A DNA stretch of 64,000 bases from Eublepharis macularius (taxonomy: Eukaryota > Chordata > Lepidosauria > Squamata > Eublepharidae). Position 1 is the stretch's first letter; the number at the start of each line of letters is the position of its first letter. Below the pieces are notes generated by a model that had not been told where the DNA came from, did no database searches, and worked only from the letters and a program-made list of their open reading frames with translations. The stretch spans positions 17,928,001 to 17,992,000 of the forward strand of contig NC_072805.1 of assembly GCF_028583425.1 (NCBI RefSeq). The letters run 5' to 3'. This document shows positions 1 through 11,649 of the stretch, in pieces. The position numbers and the translations under genes were made by a program.

Positions 1-950
1 TGTCTTTGAAATAATTGTTACTCTCCAGAGCGAAAAGAAATCTAAATTGAGTCGTTTCAACTACTTATACTGTTTAACTACTGTGGTTAGCACCCAAGAA
101 ATCTGGAAATTGTCATTTTATGGGAGGGCTGGGATCTCAAGCAGAGAATTTGCAGTCTGCACAGAAAAGTAGCGTTCCTATGAGTCTTCAAAGGAAGCCA
201 TTTGGAAAGGTCAAAAGGGCACTTGGGTCCTCAATCTAGGCCAGGAAGACAAAATTCTGCAACCCAGGATTCCTGACCATATGAGGGCAGCAAAAATGCA
301 TTGCCAAGACATGCAATTTCTCAGGTAGCTTGCATACATCCAAGCCTTGGACCTGCAGAAAATATAACACAGGCTGCTAGTTAAACTGGGAACATTAGCA
401 GGTTCTCAGCTCTGGATACCCTGTGGGAGCTGAAGGTCAGTGAAGAAATCCTCCATGGAGTGTGCAAAGTTTATCAGTCTTCTAAGACAGGAATAGTCCT
501 CCTATTTATTCTCGGAATTGCCAGCCTCCAGTCCCAATTTTCCAGCTACAAGGAATTAAGCAGCAGGAGAAAAAAAATGGCCTCCGCAGATTGACAATTT
601 AAAAAATTCCCTTAGAGGAGGCACCTTAGAGCATCACCCAGAAGTGACTCCACATCCTCCCCAAACTCTGTCCTCCCCAAGCAGTGCCCCCCCCCAAATC
701 TCCCAGCATTGCCAAGGCAGTACGCAGAACTTGAGACTGGACATCTGTCTAAAAAGAAAATTTGCAGCAGCCGACAAGGAGAGAGACATCTCAAAAATGT
801 TGAGAGATAAGAGTCACAACACTTCCAGAAGGGGCATCACCTATCCCTATTTCTTATGTTCCAAAGCTGGAAGCAGAGAATGGATCCATATTGCCAGGAT
901 CCTCCACTTGGAGCCCTGTGTTTGCATGGAGGTGGTGGAGAGCGCCCTCA
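1..950. other. Gene-free stretch, nothing recognised
   Basis: No exon, conserved protein block, tRNA-like fold or familiar repeat is visible. The short open frames here have no coding character. It belongs to the region downstream of the PLA2G15 gene. Confidence 0.5.
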
Positions 951-1113
951 AGTTATAGTTGACTTATGGCAACCCCTGGCGGGTTTTCATGGCAAGAGAT
1001 TAACAGAGGTGGTTTGCCGTCGCCTGCCTCTGCAACCTTCGTCTTCGTTGGAGGTCTCCCATCCAATTTCTAACCAAGGCCGACCCTGATTAGCTTCTGA
1101 GACCTGACAAGAT
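951..1113 (-). repeat. 5S-rRNA-derived SINE fragment
   Basis: Read on the minus strand, this carries the internal 5S rRNA promoter-like block (GAAGCTAATCAGGGTCGGC, then TTGGATGGGAGACC) followed by the usual SINE body ending in the 'gttgccataagtc' type tail. Box positions match 5S rRNA, which is the head of a SINE3-type family common in squamates. The copy is diverged and its ends are approximate. Confidence 0.6.
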
Positions 1114-1814
1114 ACCCTCCAGTATTTCATAGATAAAACTGAGGACATGATTAGCATCAGAATTCTCATCTCAAGGATAACACTCAAAGTGTGCACACAC
1201 TCTATACACTGTTACACACTGAGAGCCATGTATAGTGTATAGGGTGCTTACCAGCTCTCCACTGGCAACCCCTGGTAGCAGTGACGGTGTGTGGAGAACA
1301 TAGAAAATTGTATCATGCAACACTGTATTGTCATTTCTGGTTGCATACCTGGAAGCAACATCACAGTGTCATATGATGCTCTAGGAAAATTCCTAGGGTG
1401 TCGTACGATGTTGGTCTTCCCCATTTTGCTCCCACTGCCCATTGATTGGCAGTGGGCACCCAAAGCTTAGGAATGAGAGGTTGTTCACCATGGTGGACAG
1501 CCTGGGAGCTCTAGTATTATAGTGGTCGGTATGCTTGGCTTGGTCTGGGATGACCTGGTTCCAGTCCCAGCTCTCTAGGCCAGCCACTTCTGGAAGTAGG
1601 GATCCCATTCCTCCGGCGGGGATGGAGGATCCTCTGATTTCACTCTCTACCCCCACCTCCACATACCTGGCCAGCAGGAGAGGAAGGCACAAGAACAGGT
1701 CTCCCAGGTGCGCTCCCCATCCCTCGCCCCTATTTATCTGGCCAGCGACTGGAAAAGGTGCAGAATGTGCCTCCTGGGCATGTTCCTGGATAGCATGGTG
1801 CACTCCTGCACATC

Positions 1815-2070
1815 ACAACTGCCCAGATCGGGCCTGAATCTGGCCGCTGCAGAGCGCAGCAGCGCTCCTGCGTTCTGCAGCATCCTGATTTGGGGCAAAA
1901 CGGCCTGGATTGGGCCCAAACCAGGCTGCTGTAGAGCTCAGCAGCACTCCCACACTCTGCAGCAGCCCAATCCAGTCTGAATGGGCCCAAATCGGGGCCA
2001 AATCAGCCCAGATAGGGGCCGAAAGCCCAGATCAGGGCCGAATCGGCCTGGATTAGGCCTGATTCAGCCC
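1815..2070. repeat. Degenerate tandem repeat (GGCC-rich units)
   Basis: Short, imperfect units built around 'gggcccaaatc', 'ggggccgaa' and 'gcccagatcagggccgaa' recur many times, with longer echoes about 90 bp apart (gctgcagagcgcagcagc / ctgtagagctcagcagcac). It appears to be a decayed minisatellite. No protein family is recognised in its open frames. Confidence 0.5.
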
Positions 2071-3640
2071 TCTGAGGAGTGCGGGAGCTCTCCCAGAGTG
2101 GCCTGTGGCCTGTGCAATGATGTTACTTCCTGGAAATGATGTCATTGCACAGGTGGGGAGCGCACACGCAAAGGAGAGAAGAGAAGGTAGGTGCCAGGTA
2201 TCAAGCCTCCCACATGAGGGGATGGGGGAACCAGGCAATGCTAGGTAGGTTTGGTATTTCTTCATATGCCATCTGGCAACCCTTCTTACAGGTAAGTGAC
2301 AACCCTAAAGGGGGGTGATGCTAATCACAAAATGGCTGCCAGAGAGGTTGAGACCAATAACAAAATGGCTGCTAAGACAGATGGGACCAACCACACAATG
2401 AAATTCTGGGATATTCAAAGCCAAGCATCCTCCTATGATACAGGCATTTGTTTCTGAACTGGTGCTTTCTGTAGACACAAAGGTATTTGGGCACCAGAAA
2501 ACACATTTTCAGGCTAATAACTTTGAATGCTAAGATGGCCTCCACAAAAAAGCTTAAACGGGGACAGAGCACAGGAGGTACAAAAGAGAATTTGTCCCTG
2601 GTAAATAGGGATGGTTGGAGTGTTTGGAACATTAGTGGTGGCATGGCGAGAAATGGGGACATTCCTGACATTTATTTTGTGTGGCCTCCAGACCTCACTG
2701 CTATTCCCCTCCAAAGGAAGCACACAGCGTTTTAAGAACTGCCCACAAATATGAAGAGAGAATCATTCCTTTACACACTCTGGCGGAATACGAGTCCCAC
2801 TGGGCAGCCATCACAAAGTCCATATTTGTGAACTTCGTAGTGTATGCAGTGTATCACTTTTCTCAAAGAGCCGGTCTGAGAATCCCATTGGCTTGTTGAG
2901 CCTCGGATTAAAGGGTGAGCAGATCTGTTTCCACAAGGGAGATGGGCTGCATCTGATTGGCTCTGACAAACAGGTGTTGCCATGGTAATGAAAGACTACT
3001 GAACACTACTCCACAGGCTTGGCCAGCATCTGTTGGAAGCTTTCCTCGCTTCCCATTTTTGACTCTTCAAAGTGTGTGTTTGCATATTATGTGGAGGCTG
3101 GAAGACAGAATGGAAAGACCACCCGGGGATAACAGAACAACATGAAAGTATATTCACTGAAGATACTAAATGGTGTTTAAAGTGACAGTGCTCTATGTAA
3201 ACATATTCAATAATGCTCACAATAAATACAATAAATACAATTTACAGAAATGTGGTTCATACAATAACGTCTCTCAAAACTGTGCCAGAGGACTAACAGC
3301 CCCGTTCCGACCACTCTAGGAACAGGGGAAAGAGCTCCAAGTTCATAAATGAGGCAAGTCTATAATGTCAATGTTCCAAATATATTTCTTTTCTTTGTTG
3401 TTGTAGGTATCTTCCTATTTTTCAAACTGGAGATCCTTGAAGGTGGTAGCCCTAGCTGAGGCCAGCTGAACGGCAGATTTCGTCACTTGGACTTCATCAG
3501 GGGCTGTATTGTGTGGAGGCAGCAACCACTGATGAAAAGCTAAAGTTAAATCCAGACAGGGGGGTTGTATTAAGGGCTGAAAAAGCCCTGATTCCATGGG
3601 GTGTTTCAGAGCTTTAACTTAAAAATAGGTGCGAGTGAAG
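2071..3640. other. Gene-free stretch
   Basis: No exons are recognised. Small recurring phrases such as 'aaaatggctgcc' at about 2330 and 2363 suggest old repeat debris, but no element can be delimited. Confidence 0.4.
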
Positions 3641-3648
3641 ACTTAGGA

Positions 3649-3735
3649 ATTTACGGTGCAATCCTGGAAACACTTTCCTGGAAGTAAGCCCCATTGAATA
3701 GACCTAAATCGGAATCTGAGTAGACCTGCTTAAGA
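3649..3735 (+). repeat. Dispersed squamate repeat fragment
   Basis: The segment contains 'tgcaatcctggaaacac', 'agtaagccccattgaa' and 'tgagtagacctgc', the hallmarks of a very common dispersed squamate sequence (consensus roughly 'gtaagccccattgaa...gagtagac'). The family assignment is from memory and not verified. Confidence 0.4.
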
Positions 3736-4600
3736 GGCCACAGTAAATGCTCAGCTTCACTAACCTTTCTTGCAGCACACGACTAATTTTAAATTGAAGG
3801 TGTTCATTTTTCATTATTAAAAAATGTTTGAATCATACATCTCCGTGTAACACCTCCCCTTCCATATATTTTATAAGAAGATAATTTGCATTTTAGTAAG
3901 GGAAGAGCTGTACTATGTAGAGATTTCTGTGTCAACTTGATGCAAGCGTTCTTTAACATTTAAAGTAAACTTGCCAGCAAAATGTAAAACCAGTAGACAT
4001 CAGATCAGTATGTAGAATTCAGAAGTTCTGGTGAACATTCCAGAACCTACTATTTGACAGATATGCCTATGCATATCTAGGATCAGTAAGTCCTGCACTC
4101 TGGTAATGTCGCAGTCTTTACTCCTCTCACATTCATGCTACTTTAAAAAAAAAACTAAAAAAAAACATTTAAACTATTTTGAAACACCAATGGAAGGAAC
4201 TGTTTGCTTGTACAAGTTTCCAAACCCTTGATGCAATGCAAGTGCAACCAAATGGTGTGTTTGTATATATAGTGTTTACTTAGAGGAAGCAATGTAGCAG
4301 TAAGATTTTTAACTGGTTTAGGTTACGGAAAGCATATTTTGCAAATTCTAAAAGAGTCATATTGGCTGCTGTTTAATTTCCAGGCACAATTCACACTTAC
4401 TGTTTTTAACCTTTGAAGGCCTTAACGGTGTAGAAACAGGGCATCCGAAGGACCACTTACTCCTATATAAATCTGCCCAATTGGTAAGAAAAGCATCAGA
4501 AGCCTTGCTCCTCCCAAATTCAGAGGTAAGATGGCTGGAGAGCAGAAACAGGGTCTTTCTGTGGTTGTGTCTTGACAGCCTCCCGAGCAATTAATCTAGA
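3736..4600. other. Gene-free AT-rich stretch
   Basis: AT-rich single-copy-looking DNA with poly-A runs near 4145 and 4156. No gene or delimitable repeat is recognised. Confidence 0.4.
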
Positions 4601-4619
4601 ACCAGGGATTAGACATAAA

Positions 4620-4820
4620 GTTGCCGCTTTCCAGCTAATGCCTGGAGATCTCCCAGAATTACGACTGCTCTCCGGATGACAGCGATCACTTCCCCTGGAG
4701 AAAATGGCTGTGACTCCTATTATACCCTGCTGAGGCCTCTCCCCTGCCAAAACTGCACCTTCCCCAGGAGTCACCCTCAAATCTCCAGGAATTTCCCAAC
4801 CCCAATCTGGCAAGCCTAAA
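4620..4820 (+). repeat. Dispersed repeat D ('ctggagatct...ctccaggaattt')
   Basis: This is a roughly 200-bp repeat with recognisable blocks: 'cctggagatctcc', 'cttcccctggagaaaatgg', 'attataccctgctgagg', 'aaatctccaggaatttccc' and a terminal 'ctggcaagcc'. Related copies lie at 15.4 kb, 55.25 kb (reversed) and 56.66 kb. No coding potential; class unknown to me. Confidence 0.55.
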
Positions 4821-5309
4821 TTCAACACCGGATAAAAATAATTCGGCTCAGGTATTTCGTTCATTGTGCGTGCTTTACAATATTCTGTCTTCATTTTTTA
4901 ATCTGCTGTTTGCATTGTTTTCTGCTTGTTTTAGTTGCTGTATTAGTTCTTAAGTGTGTGCATAACGGAAAAAACGAGCAAAAATTATAAACAGAACTCG
5001 CTGGTTCGGCTCGTAAAAGCAGCTTCTGGAATTCTGAACCAAATCTGGGAAACAAGGCTGTAACAACTCCCTCCCCCTCCCTCCACCAACATGTTTGTGT
5101 GGGGTTTTTTGGTACTTACCATGCAGAGACCTCGCAGGCAGTCCAGGCAGTCGTGGGCCATCTGGGAGCATTTTTCTTTTCCTTAACAGCAAGTCTCTCT
5201 GCACTATCATGCAACCAATTGGTTCCAAAGGGGAAGGACTGAGCCCTTAGCATTAGCTCCATTGGTGGGAAGGGAATGTGTGGAGCGCATGAGTGCATTG
5301 TTTCAGTGC

Positions 5310-5622
5310 TTCTTGGGCAATGGGGTTATGGGCCCAGCAGGACGTATTATCATTCCGCCGGGCCTGTAAGACAGAGCTGTTCCGCCAGGCGTTCGGTGGT
5401 TGAAGGGGGCGGTGTCATGTCGGCCTCCCACCTTTGGGGTGGGGGGTACTCCCCACCATTGCACCTTAATGTATTTGGTTAATTTATTTTATTGTTGTTT
5501 ATTGTATGTTGATTTTAGAATTATTGTTTTCTTGTTTTTATTGATTTTAACTGTTGTTCACCGCCCAGAGCCCCTGAGGATGGGCGGTTTATAAGTCAAA
5601 TAATAAAATAAAAAATAAATTG
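5310..5622 (+). mobile_element. LINE 3' end (CR1/L2-like), 5'-truncated
   Basis: It contains 'cgccgggcctgtaagac' and 'gagctgttccgccaggc', then an AT-rich stretch and the terminal hairpin-like block 'ccgcccagagcccctgaggatgggcgg' region, ending in (aataaa)n-like units. The same architecture recurs at 30.8 kb (plus) and 42.65 kb (minus). It is a 5'-truncated non-LTR 3'UTR; the exact clade is not proven from this short end. Confidence 0.6.
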
Positions 5623-6745
5623 GCATAGAGTGGCTAGTAGGGAATCAAGGGTTTGCTTTACACAAGGGAGGGCAGCAGCCGACAGCATGGTGCCAACCAA
5701 CACCAGCATCACCATCGCCCTCCCTTTCTATGCGCTTTTATGCACAGTGCAAGGACAGGCTAGCAGCTGGAGGATTTAGACAGGGAATCTCGCGCTGCTG
5801 CAAAGAAGATTAGGATGATGAAGATTTGCTCTGCATCGTGGAAACAAAACTACAAGGCACAGGGACTCAAAGGCAATAAATGATTGGGCTTTGCTGTCAT
5901 AAAGAAGCAATTTTTTTCCCTTTCACAGCAATGTGCTGGTTGGCTAAGGAAGGCTTTGCATGCCATGCCAGCACTGCTTTGCCAGTAAGTTTTCCACCAT
6001 TGTGCGTGACCATCAATACTCAACGTTTTTGGGGTCTAATGTTGTTGTGTGAGTTTTCATGTGTTTGAGGAGAAACTCATTGGATTGAAGAGTTTTGGAT
6101 GATGCTGTTTTTTGTTTAACATGAATAAAGCTTCATTTCCCCAATGTGCCCCCCTTTGAAAAGAACAGTAAGTATATGTGGGTGCACTGCACAGCCCAAT
6201 ACTTGCCTTGTCACTTGCCTTCCCCAAGGATTCCATGAGGTCTATAAACACGGAACCATGCTCTCAAATTTGGTGGCTTGATGGTTTAGAAGGAGGACTG
6301 TGTTCTGTGTGATTTTGGTGCCATTGTGTGCAAAAACATCCGCCCAGGACCACGTTTTCCCCACCCACCCCTTGAAAAGAAGAGTGTGTGTTTGCTCATG
6401 AATGGCCAGCTCTTATGCAGTAGGCCAAAACTCATGGAAACAAAATAGCCAAGTGGATCAGTTCAGCTATGTCAAGGTAGGAGGGTCATCTTCTGGGCTA
6501 CACTGAGTTGGAAGACACCATCCCACCCTTCCTCTAAGCAGGCCAGAGCAATGTGTATGGATGGGATGATCTCTTCTCCCTCACAACCCCACTGTGGGCT
6601 AGGTTGAGCAAGAGGGATGGGCCAAGGCCACGTGGTGATTAAGTTGCCAGGCCTTCCACCGTGGTGCAAGGCCACCCACTGGCAACTGCTGTGCCTGTCA
6701 CTGCTCTGAGCAGCAGAAAGAGAAAATTTTTAAAGCCCCCATCAT
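5623..6745. other. Gene-free stretch
   Basis: No conserved protein, RNA gene or clearly bounded repeat is visible. Confidence 0.4.
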
Positions 6746-6749
6746 AGAC

Positions 6750-6905
6750 ATGCATGCCATGATGTCACTTCTGGAGAAAACCTGGAAGTCACGGTGAGAG
6801 GCTCTAGGAATTCCCAAGAACTCTATGGTAAAGCCAGGGAGTTTTTAGTGATTCCTGGAGCTGCCCACCATCACTTCCTCGTTTTCCCCAGAAGTGACAT
6901 TGCAA
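6750..6905. repeat. Foldback repeat E ('atgatgtcacttctgg')
   Basis: The ends 'atgatgtcacttctgg' and 'ccagaagtgacatt' are inverted relative to each other, and the core 'gaattcccaagaactctatgg' is partly self-complementary. Cognate sequences lie at about 10105-10215 and 56545-56670. It is probably a small non-autonomous DNA element; the superfamily is unknown. Confidence 0.5.
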
Positions 6906-7021
6906 TGTAGCTGATGTCACCCCCTACGCCCCCATCCTAACTCTCCACTGGTTGCCAAACTTGGCCATGTGTCCACCCCAAAACTCCCACCACTCTACAC
7001 TATGAGTTCTATGGCGTAATC

Positions 7022-7255
7022 AGGATCTTGAACTCAACTTCCCCAATTCTTCCAACATTTTTATCAAGCTCTTCTTGGTCCTTTCTGGGCAATGATCATA
7101 TATTCTGTGCAGCATTTTTCCTTTCTAAGTGTTTAGCAAGAGTCCAACGTGATGTGTGCTGTTGTCTAATTCTAGTTTTGCTTCTAGTTTTGGTAGGGGA
7201 ATGGGCTGTGCTAATTCAAAAAGAGGGAAGAAAAATCAATAGATCTGCAGCTTTA
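7022..7255 (+). repeat. Unclassified dispersed repeat F, copy 1
   Basis: About 235 bp align collinearly with 11345-11597 on the same strand. Shared blocks include 'tcctttctgggcaatga', 'catatattct', 'agcaagagtcca', 'gatgtgtg' and 'ccaaaaagaggga' type phrases. I judge the copies similar but clearly diverged, with indels. No coding function recognised. Confidence 0.55.
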
Positions 7256-7647
7256 ATTTCCCATTCCAGAGGGGGGACAATGGCAGGGAGATCAACATGT
7301 CAGATTGTTGCTCTCTTTTCACAGCCGACGATGACCGGACACAAAATGAACCCATTGTCTGCATATTTCCATACTGGTCATAGAACTCATTACATTGGCC
7401 AAGTAATCGGTGAGTTGGTACAAAAGAATTATCTGGCATAAAAAGAAGCAATCTATAGTTTCCATGGAAGCATCTTAATTTTGTTTGTACAGGGAGGTAC
7501 AAAAGCCACAGCCGGTGACTGCTTTGTGGAGGGAAATGGCCATGCATGGAGGAGGATGAAGGCTTGAAAATATGTATCCTATATTTTGGCTTTTCAAAAA
7601 CAACTTGCCATATTTTTAGAATTCAGCTGTGGATGTTCCCTAAAGCC

Positions 7648-7971
7648 TGGGTCGTTTCCTCCATGGTTAGGAGATCAATCTCCCCGATGCCTTAACCTGG
7701 ATGGCCCAGGTTAGCCTGATCTCAGAAGCGAAGCAGGGTCTGTACTTGGACGGGAGACTATTATGTATTGCTTGAGTAGAACGAATGTTCTGGGTCGTTC
7801 CTTCCCTCGGAACGACCCAGAACATTGCGCCCAAAGGCGGAAGGTCACGTTTTCTTGCGCGAGATTTGTGCAAAGTCGCGCAAATCTCTCGCAAGAAAAT
7901 GCAATCTTCAGCGGTTTTTGCACAATGTTCAGGTTGTTCTGAGGGAAGGTAAGCCGTGTGGAAACAGCCCA
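7648..7971. mobile_element. Foldback MITE, related to the 39.3-kb palindrome, with nested SINE
   Basis: The right end 'gccgtgtggaaacagccc' is the reverse complement of a GGGC(C/T)GTTTCC-type terminus, and 'gggtcgtttcctcc' at 7648 matches the left terminus. The inner part (about 7810-7945) is a long imperfect inverted repeat centred near 7875. A perfect 15-bp hairpin (gttctgggtcgttcc and its complement) lies at about 7786-7823. A 5S-SINE interrupts the left arm. No clean target duplication found. Confidence 0.45.
7684..7770 (+). repeat. 5S-rRNA-derived SINE fragment
   Basis: Contains 'agcctgatctcagaagc', 'gaagcagggtctg' and 'tacttggacgggagac', matching the internal promoter part of 5S rRNA as used in squamate 5S SINEs. 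The body is truncated after about 85 bp. It sits inside the foldback element. Confidence 0.65.
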
Positions 7972-8172
7972 TATCTTCCACCACATACAGAGATCTCTTT
8001 ACTGCTATGTCACACCCATCCTCTTCTAGTCCCAAATTGTTGCAAGAACTTGGCTTGGATGTGGCCGGGGTGGGGGAGCATAAGCCAATGGGAGATAGCA
8101 CGGATGGATGGGAAGGAGCTGGGCCCCTACAATGCCCTCTCCATTATGCCCCCCCCAAGCACTTGCTTGGGT

Positions 8173-9028
8173 GGCTCAGAGCCAAGCTACAAGTGACGAA
8201 TGACACAGGTTGGACACTTGTCATCTTCCCTCAAGTTTTGATGGGGAATGTAGGCGTCCTGGTCTTGCAGCTTGGCTCTCCGACGGCTGTCCAATGGACT
8301 TTTCAACTGTCACTTGTCCAACATTCCGCCAAGCTGCCTATATTTCCCGCCAAAACTTGAGGGAAGCTAATCTAAGCTAATATTATGATTAAGAAAATTT
8401 GAAGTAAAACGGATACATTAGAAAATTTATATCATATATTATATATATTATGATGTATGGTGTTAGTATATTGCACTGTATACTATATTGGGAAGCTATA
8501 TTACAATGCATGCTAGGTTATATTGCATGGAATAGTATATAACAAATACTATATTGATAGTATATTGGATAGAGAACACGCATAAAAGAATTAGATCATG
8601 TTTAGAGTAAGAGATATTATAATTTATGTGTTATAGATAAATACATGTTATGTTATATTTCAATGCATGCTATGCTATGTTGTATGGTATAGTATACAGC
8701 AAATACTATATTGATAGTATAGTTGACAGAGTATTTGTATAAAAGAATTAGAATATGCTTAGAGTAAGAGATATTATGATCTATGTGTTGAAGAAAAACA
8801 TAAGTGAAATAGTATTAAGCAATAAAAGGGGTAAGGGTTGGAAAGCTGTTGGAAGTCAATAGGGAGGGGGGAGGAAAAGGGTGGGGAACAGAACTAATTA
8901 GATATGAAGGGAATGTATGTATTAAATTTAAAAATTTAAACTCACCAATAAAAATTAAAAAAAAAAACTTGAGGGAAGCTGACAAGTGTCCAGCTAGTGT
9001 CAGGCGACACTTGTAGTTTGGCTCTTAG
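8173..9028. mobile_element. hAT-like foldback element split by an L1 fragment
   Basis: The ends 'agagccaagctacaagtg' and 'cacttgtagtttggctct' form a terminal inverted repeat, and internal 'cttccctcaagtttt' / 'aaaacttgagggaag' extend the pairing. The same terminus bounds the 57.76-58.36 kb element. Without the 8369-8963 insert and one target copy, the element would be about 245 bp. hAT affinity is inferred from terminus style only. Confidence 0.5.
8369..8963 (+). mobile_element. L1-like 3' end with poly-A and 17-bp target duplication
   Basis: The insert is flanked by 'aaaacttgagggaagct' at 8352-8368 and 8964-8980 (the A-rich edge is ambiguous by a few bases). It is very AT-rich, has a G-rich purine tract near 8860-8890 and ends in a poly-A run, as L1 3'UTRs do. 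A tandem duplication of about 147 bp (about 8505-8805) lies within it. No ORF remains, so it is a 5'-truncated copy. Confidence 0.6.
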
Positions 9029-9040
9029 CTAGAAACCCTC

Positions 9041-9072
9041 TGTGTGTGTCTGTGTGTGTGTGTGTGTGTGTG
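9041..9072 (+). repeat. (TG)n microsatellite
   Basis: Alternating TG with one C interruption near 9050. Confidence 0.9.
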
Positions 9073-9576
9073 ATTAATAGGAGGGGGAAAACCCACCATT
9101 CCTCTCACAAGACAGCCCCTTTGCACATGCTTGGAGCTGCTTTAAGCCTCCAAGTTTTTCCAACTCAAAGTCGGTAGTCCCACTGAAAAGACTAATTTCT
9201 TTCCATAGAAATGTCCTCTGGTCATTTCAAACATGAATGGGTTTTTTTAAAAAATCAGATTCAAACTTTTTTTCTGGAGCCTGGGAGAGATTTGGTATCT
9301 GAATGATCTTTCCGACTGCCTTCCTTTGTTCTTACGTGCAAGAAAAACGAATTCATGTACAGCTTTACCTTTCAACACAGTAGGTGTGAGGAAGGGGAGG
9401 CATTGTGAAGATTTCTCCCATAACATTTAATTAAAAGAATCAATGCTGAGCTTTCTCTCTTTTTTACACTTTCAGGACTCAAAAGGGCTTCACAGAAGGT
9501 TGGGGTGCTTTGATCAAAAGAAGCAGATATAACAAGCAACAGCCTCTAAACTGCACACAGTTGCCTCAGATTTATT

Positions 9577-9800
9577 TATTTATTCCATGTCTTTCTCCCC
9601 CAAGGGGATTCAAAGCAGCTTACATCATTCTCCCCCCATCCATTTTATCCTCACAACAACCCTTTGAGGTAGGTTAGACTGAGAGAGTGTGACTGGCCCA
9701 AAGTTACTCAATGAGCTTCTATAACAGAGTGGAGATTGGAATTTGGGTCTCCCAGATTCTAATCCGACACTTTAGCCACTCCACTCCACTGGCTCTCTTA
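9577..9800 (-). repeat. tRNA-type SINE, reversed
   Basis: On the minus strand it reads 'gtggctaaagtgtcggatta', then 'gggagacccaaattcc', then a region with 'ggttgttgtgagga', and ends in the 'aagctgctttgaatcccc' tail. This is the standard order of the squamate tRNA-type SINE (box A, box B, body, tail). It is diverged and its ends are approximate. Confidence 0.55.
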
Positions 9801-10104
9801 CGCGTAGACGTACACTCAGTTCATTTTTTCATATATAATACTAAACATACAAGCCTGTCCTATACCCAGAAATGCTGTGGTAAAGAGGCCTAAATGCAGT
9901 CTGGGTTTTTTGTGGTGGTGTGGTCAGTCAGAGTGTAAATACATGCAGAAAGTCCAATATGTTTAAAATAGGGTTGTCTGGTCTCGTATTACAGCGGACG
10001 ACCTCTTAGCAATCCAGTTTGTTGCCTGTCAACACCTGAAACGAGGGTGGTAGGAAATGGGAGGAGAAATGGGGCACATGTCGGCGGCATCAGACTGCCA
10101 TGCT

Positions 10105-10215
10105 GAAATCATTTGCAGTGAAAACTGGAAGTGGCGCCACTCTAGAATTCACAAAACTTTATGATGAAACCATAGAGTTTTTGCAAATCCTACAGCAGCC
10201 CATGATGTCACTTCC
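10105..10215. repeat. Foldback repeat E, copy 2
   Basis: Contains 'aaaactggaagtggcg', 'ctctagaattcacaaaac', 'accatagagtttttgc' and 'atgatgtcacttccagc', the signature of the family seen at 6750-6905 and 56545-56670. Confidence 0.5.
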
Positions 10216-10954
10216 AGCCTTCTAAGTCTCAGGCAGAGGACTTTCACGTCAACTGACACCGGATCCTTTTATAACCGGAGATGCTGGGGACTGAACACGC
10301 AACCATCTGCTTGCAAAACAGATTCTCTACCACCAAGCCGTAGCTCATCCCCAGGGAAGCAGGCATTGTGAAATCCAGCCGATGCACGGCATTACGGATG
10401 GATTGGACTGGTGGTTGGGGGAAGAAGAGACCAGGCTCCTGTCAACCTGTTGGTACCAATTAAGGCATTTCCAATCAGGAGGGGGAAACATTGAATCCAA
10501 GGCATCTTCCCTCCTGCCAGATGACAGAACACACCGAGAACAGAGGGCCTGCTTAACAGGAAGACGAAGCAGACCTGTCCAAAGTCATTTGCTGCCGAGT
10601 TTTCGCACCATGCCAATGGATCTGTTGCCAGCAGCGTGCATCTGTTACAAACGTGTGATTTCACACTTTGTCAAAAGCATTTAACAAGGTCGGGCTGGCG
10701 CAGATATTGATTTAAAAGGAAATGATGTGGACAAGAAAACCTGGCTGTCCTGTAACTTCCGAGAAGAATGCCTTGAGCTCAGGTTTTTGGCCTGTTGCAC
10801 GGGGTAGACTGGCCCTTTAACTTACTAGTAAAGTTCCCAAGGGAATGGGGGGGGCAGGAGCAAACTTGTTAGCAGAGTTTCATAGTAAGCAGAGAAAAGA
10901 GGGGCATGGGATCCTGCATTGCAGAGCATGTGTAGGAGAGAGAAACAAACTTAG

Positions 10955-11090
10955 ACCCAAGCTACGAGAGATGAATTACACAAGGAGGAGCTCGTGAAGG
11001 GGGTCGCAACGTTAGCCGGGAAGCTGAGTTTTAAAAGAGATTGGAAGGCTTTGTCAATTTCCCCTCTCTACAGAGCCAGGGAGATCTCTG
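10955..11090 (+). repeat. Partial copy of foldback family G
   Basis: 'gcaacgttagccgggaagctgagttttaaa' (10999 on) matches one arm of the 16131-16495 element. The partner arm is missing or eroded. Confidence 0.4.
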
Positions 11091-11344
11091 CACAGAGGGT
11101 TTGTTAATTTCCTCTTTGCCTCCTAGAAGGGGAGGTGAAACTGACAGAACCTTCGGGAAGTCCCTGAGAATAGCAATCTACAAACCAAAGTAGAAGGCTA
11201 GGGTAGTAAAGAGCAAACGGTAAACAGACCCTGACCTCTCTCTCTTTCTAACTCTTTATCCCCCTGTGAAACCTGAGACAGCGCTTGATCCTCCTCTTCT
11301 TACAAGACCATCAGCTAGACAGGATTCAAGTCTTCATGGCCTAA

Positions 11345-11640
11345 CCAGGGTCTTCAACTCCACTCCCCCAACTCTTCCATCATTTTTATCAGGCTCATTT
11401 CTGTCCTTTCTGGGCAATGACCATATATTCTATGCAGCACGGGCACATTGCTTGCTTTTTCTGTTCAGCAAGAGTCCAGTGTGATGTGTGTTGTTTATCC
11501 TTCATGTTATCAAAGTGAACCTGTTTTGCTTCTACTTTTGGTGGGAAGGGGGCAGTGCTAATCCAAAAAGAGGGATGAAAAATCCATAGATCTGGCCTGA
11601 GACCCTGCTTAGTTTCCAAGATCTGACGAGACTGGGCAAC
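11345..11640 (+). repeat. Repeat F copy 2, with 5S-SINE-like tail
   Basis: 11345-11597 is collinear with 7022-7255. Directly behind it, 11598-11640 reads on the minus strand as the 5S-like block 'actaagcagggtctcagg' next to a TCTCGTCAGATC motif. The second copy therefore abuts a reversed 5S-SINE head. Whether the two form one composite element is unknown. Confidence 0.5.
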
Positions 11641-11649
11641 CCTGCATCA

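Noticed and set aside
7690..7765. Possible 5S rRNA gene
   Set aside because: Only the internal promoter part matches, with a deletion and a SINE-type body; it is a SINE head.
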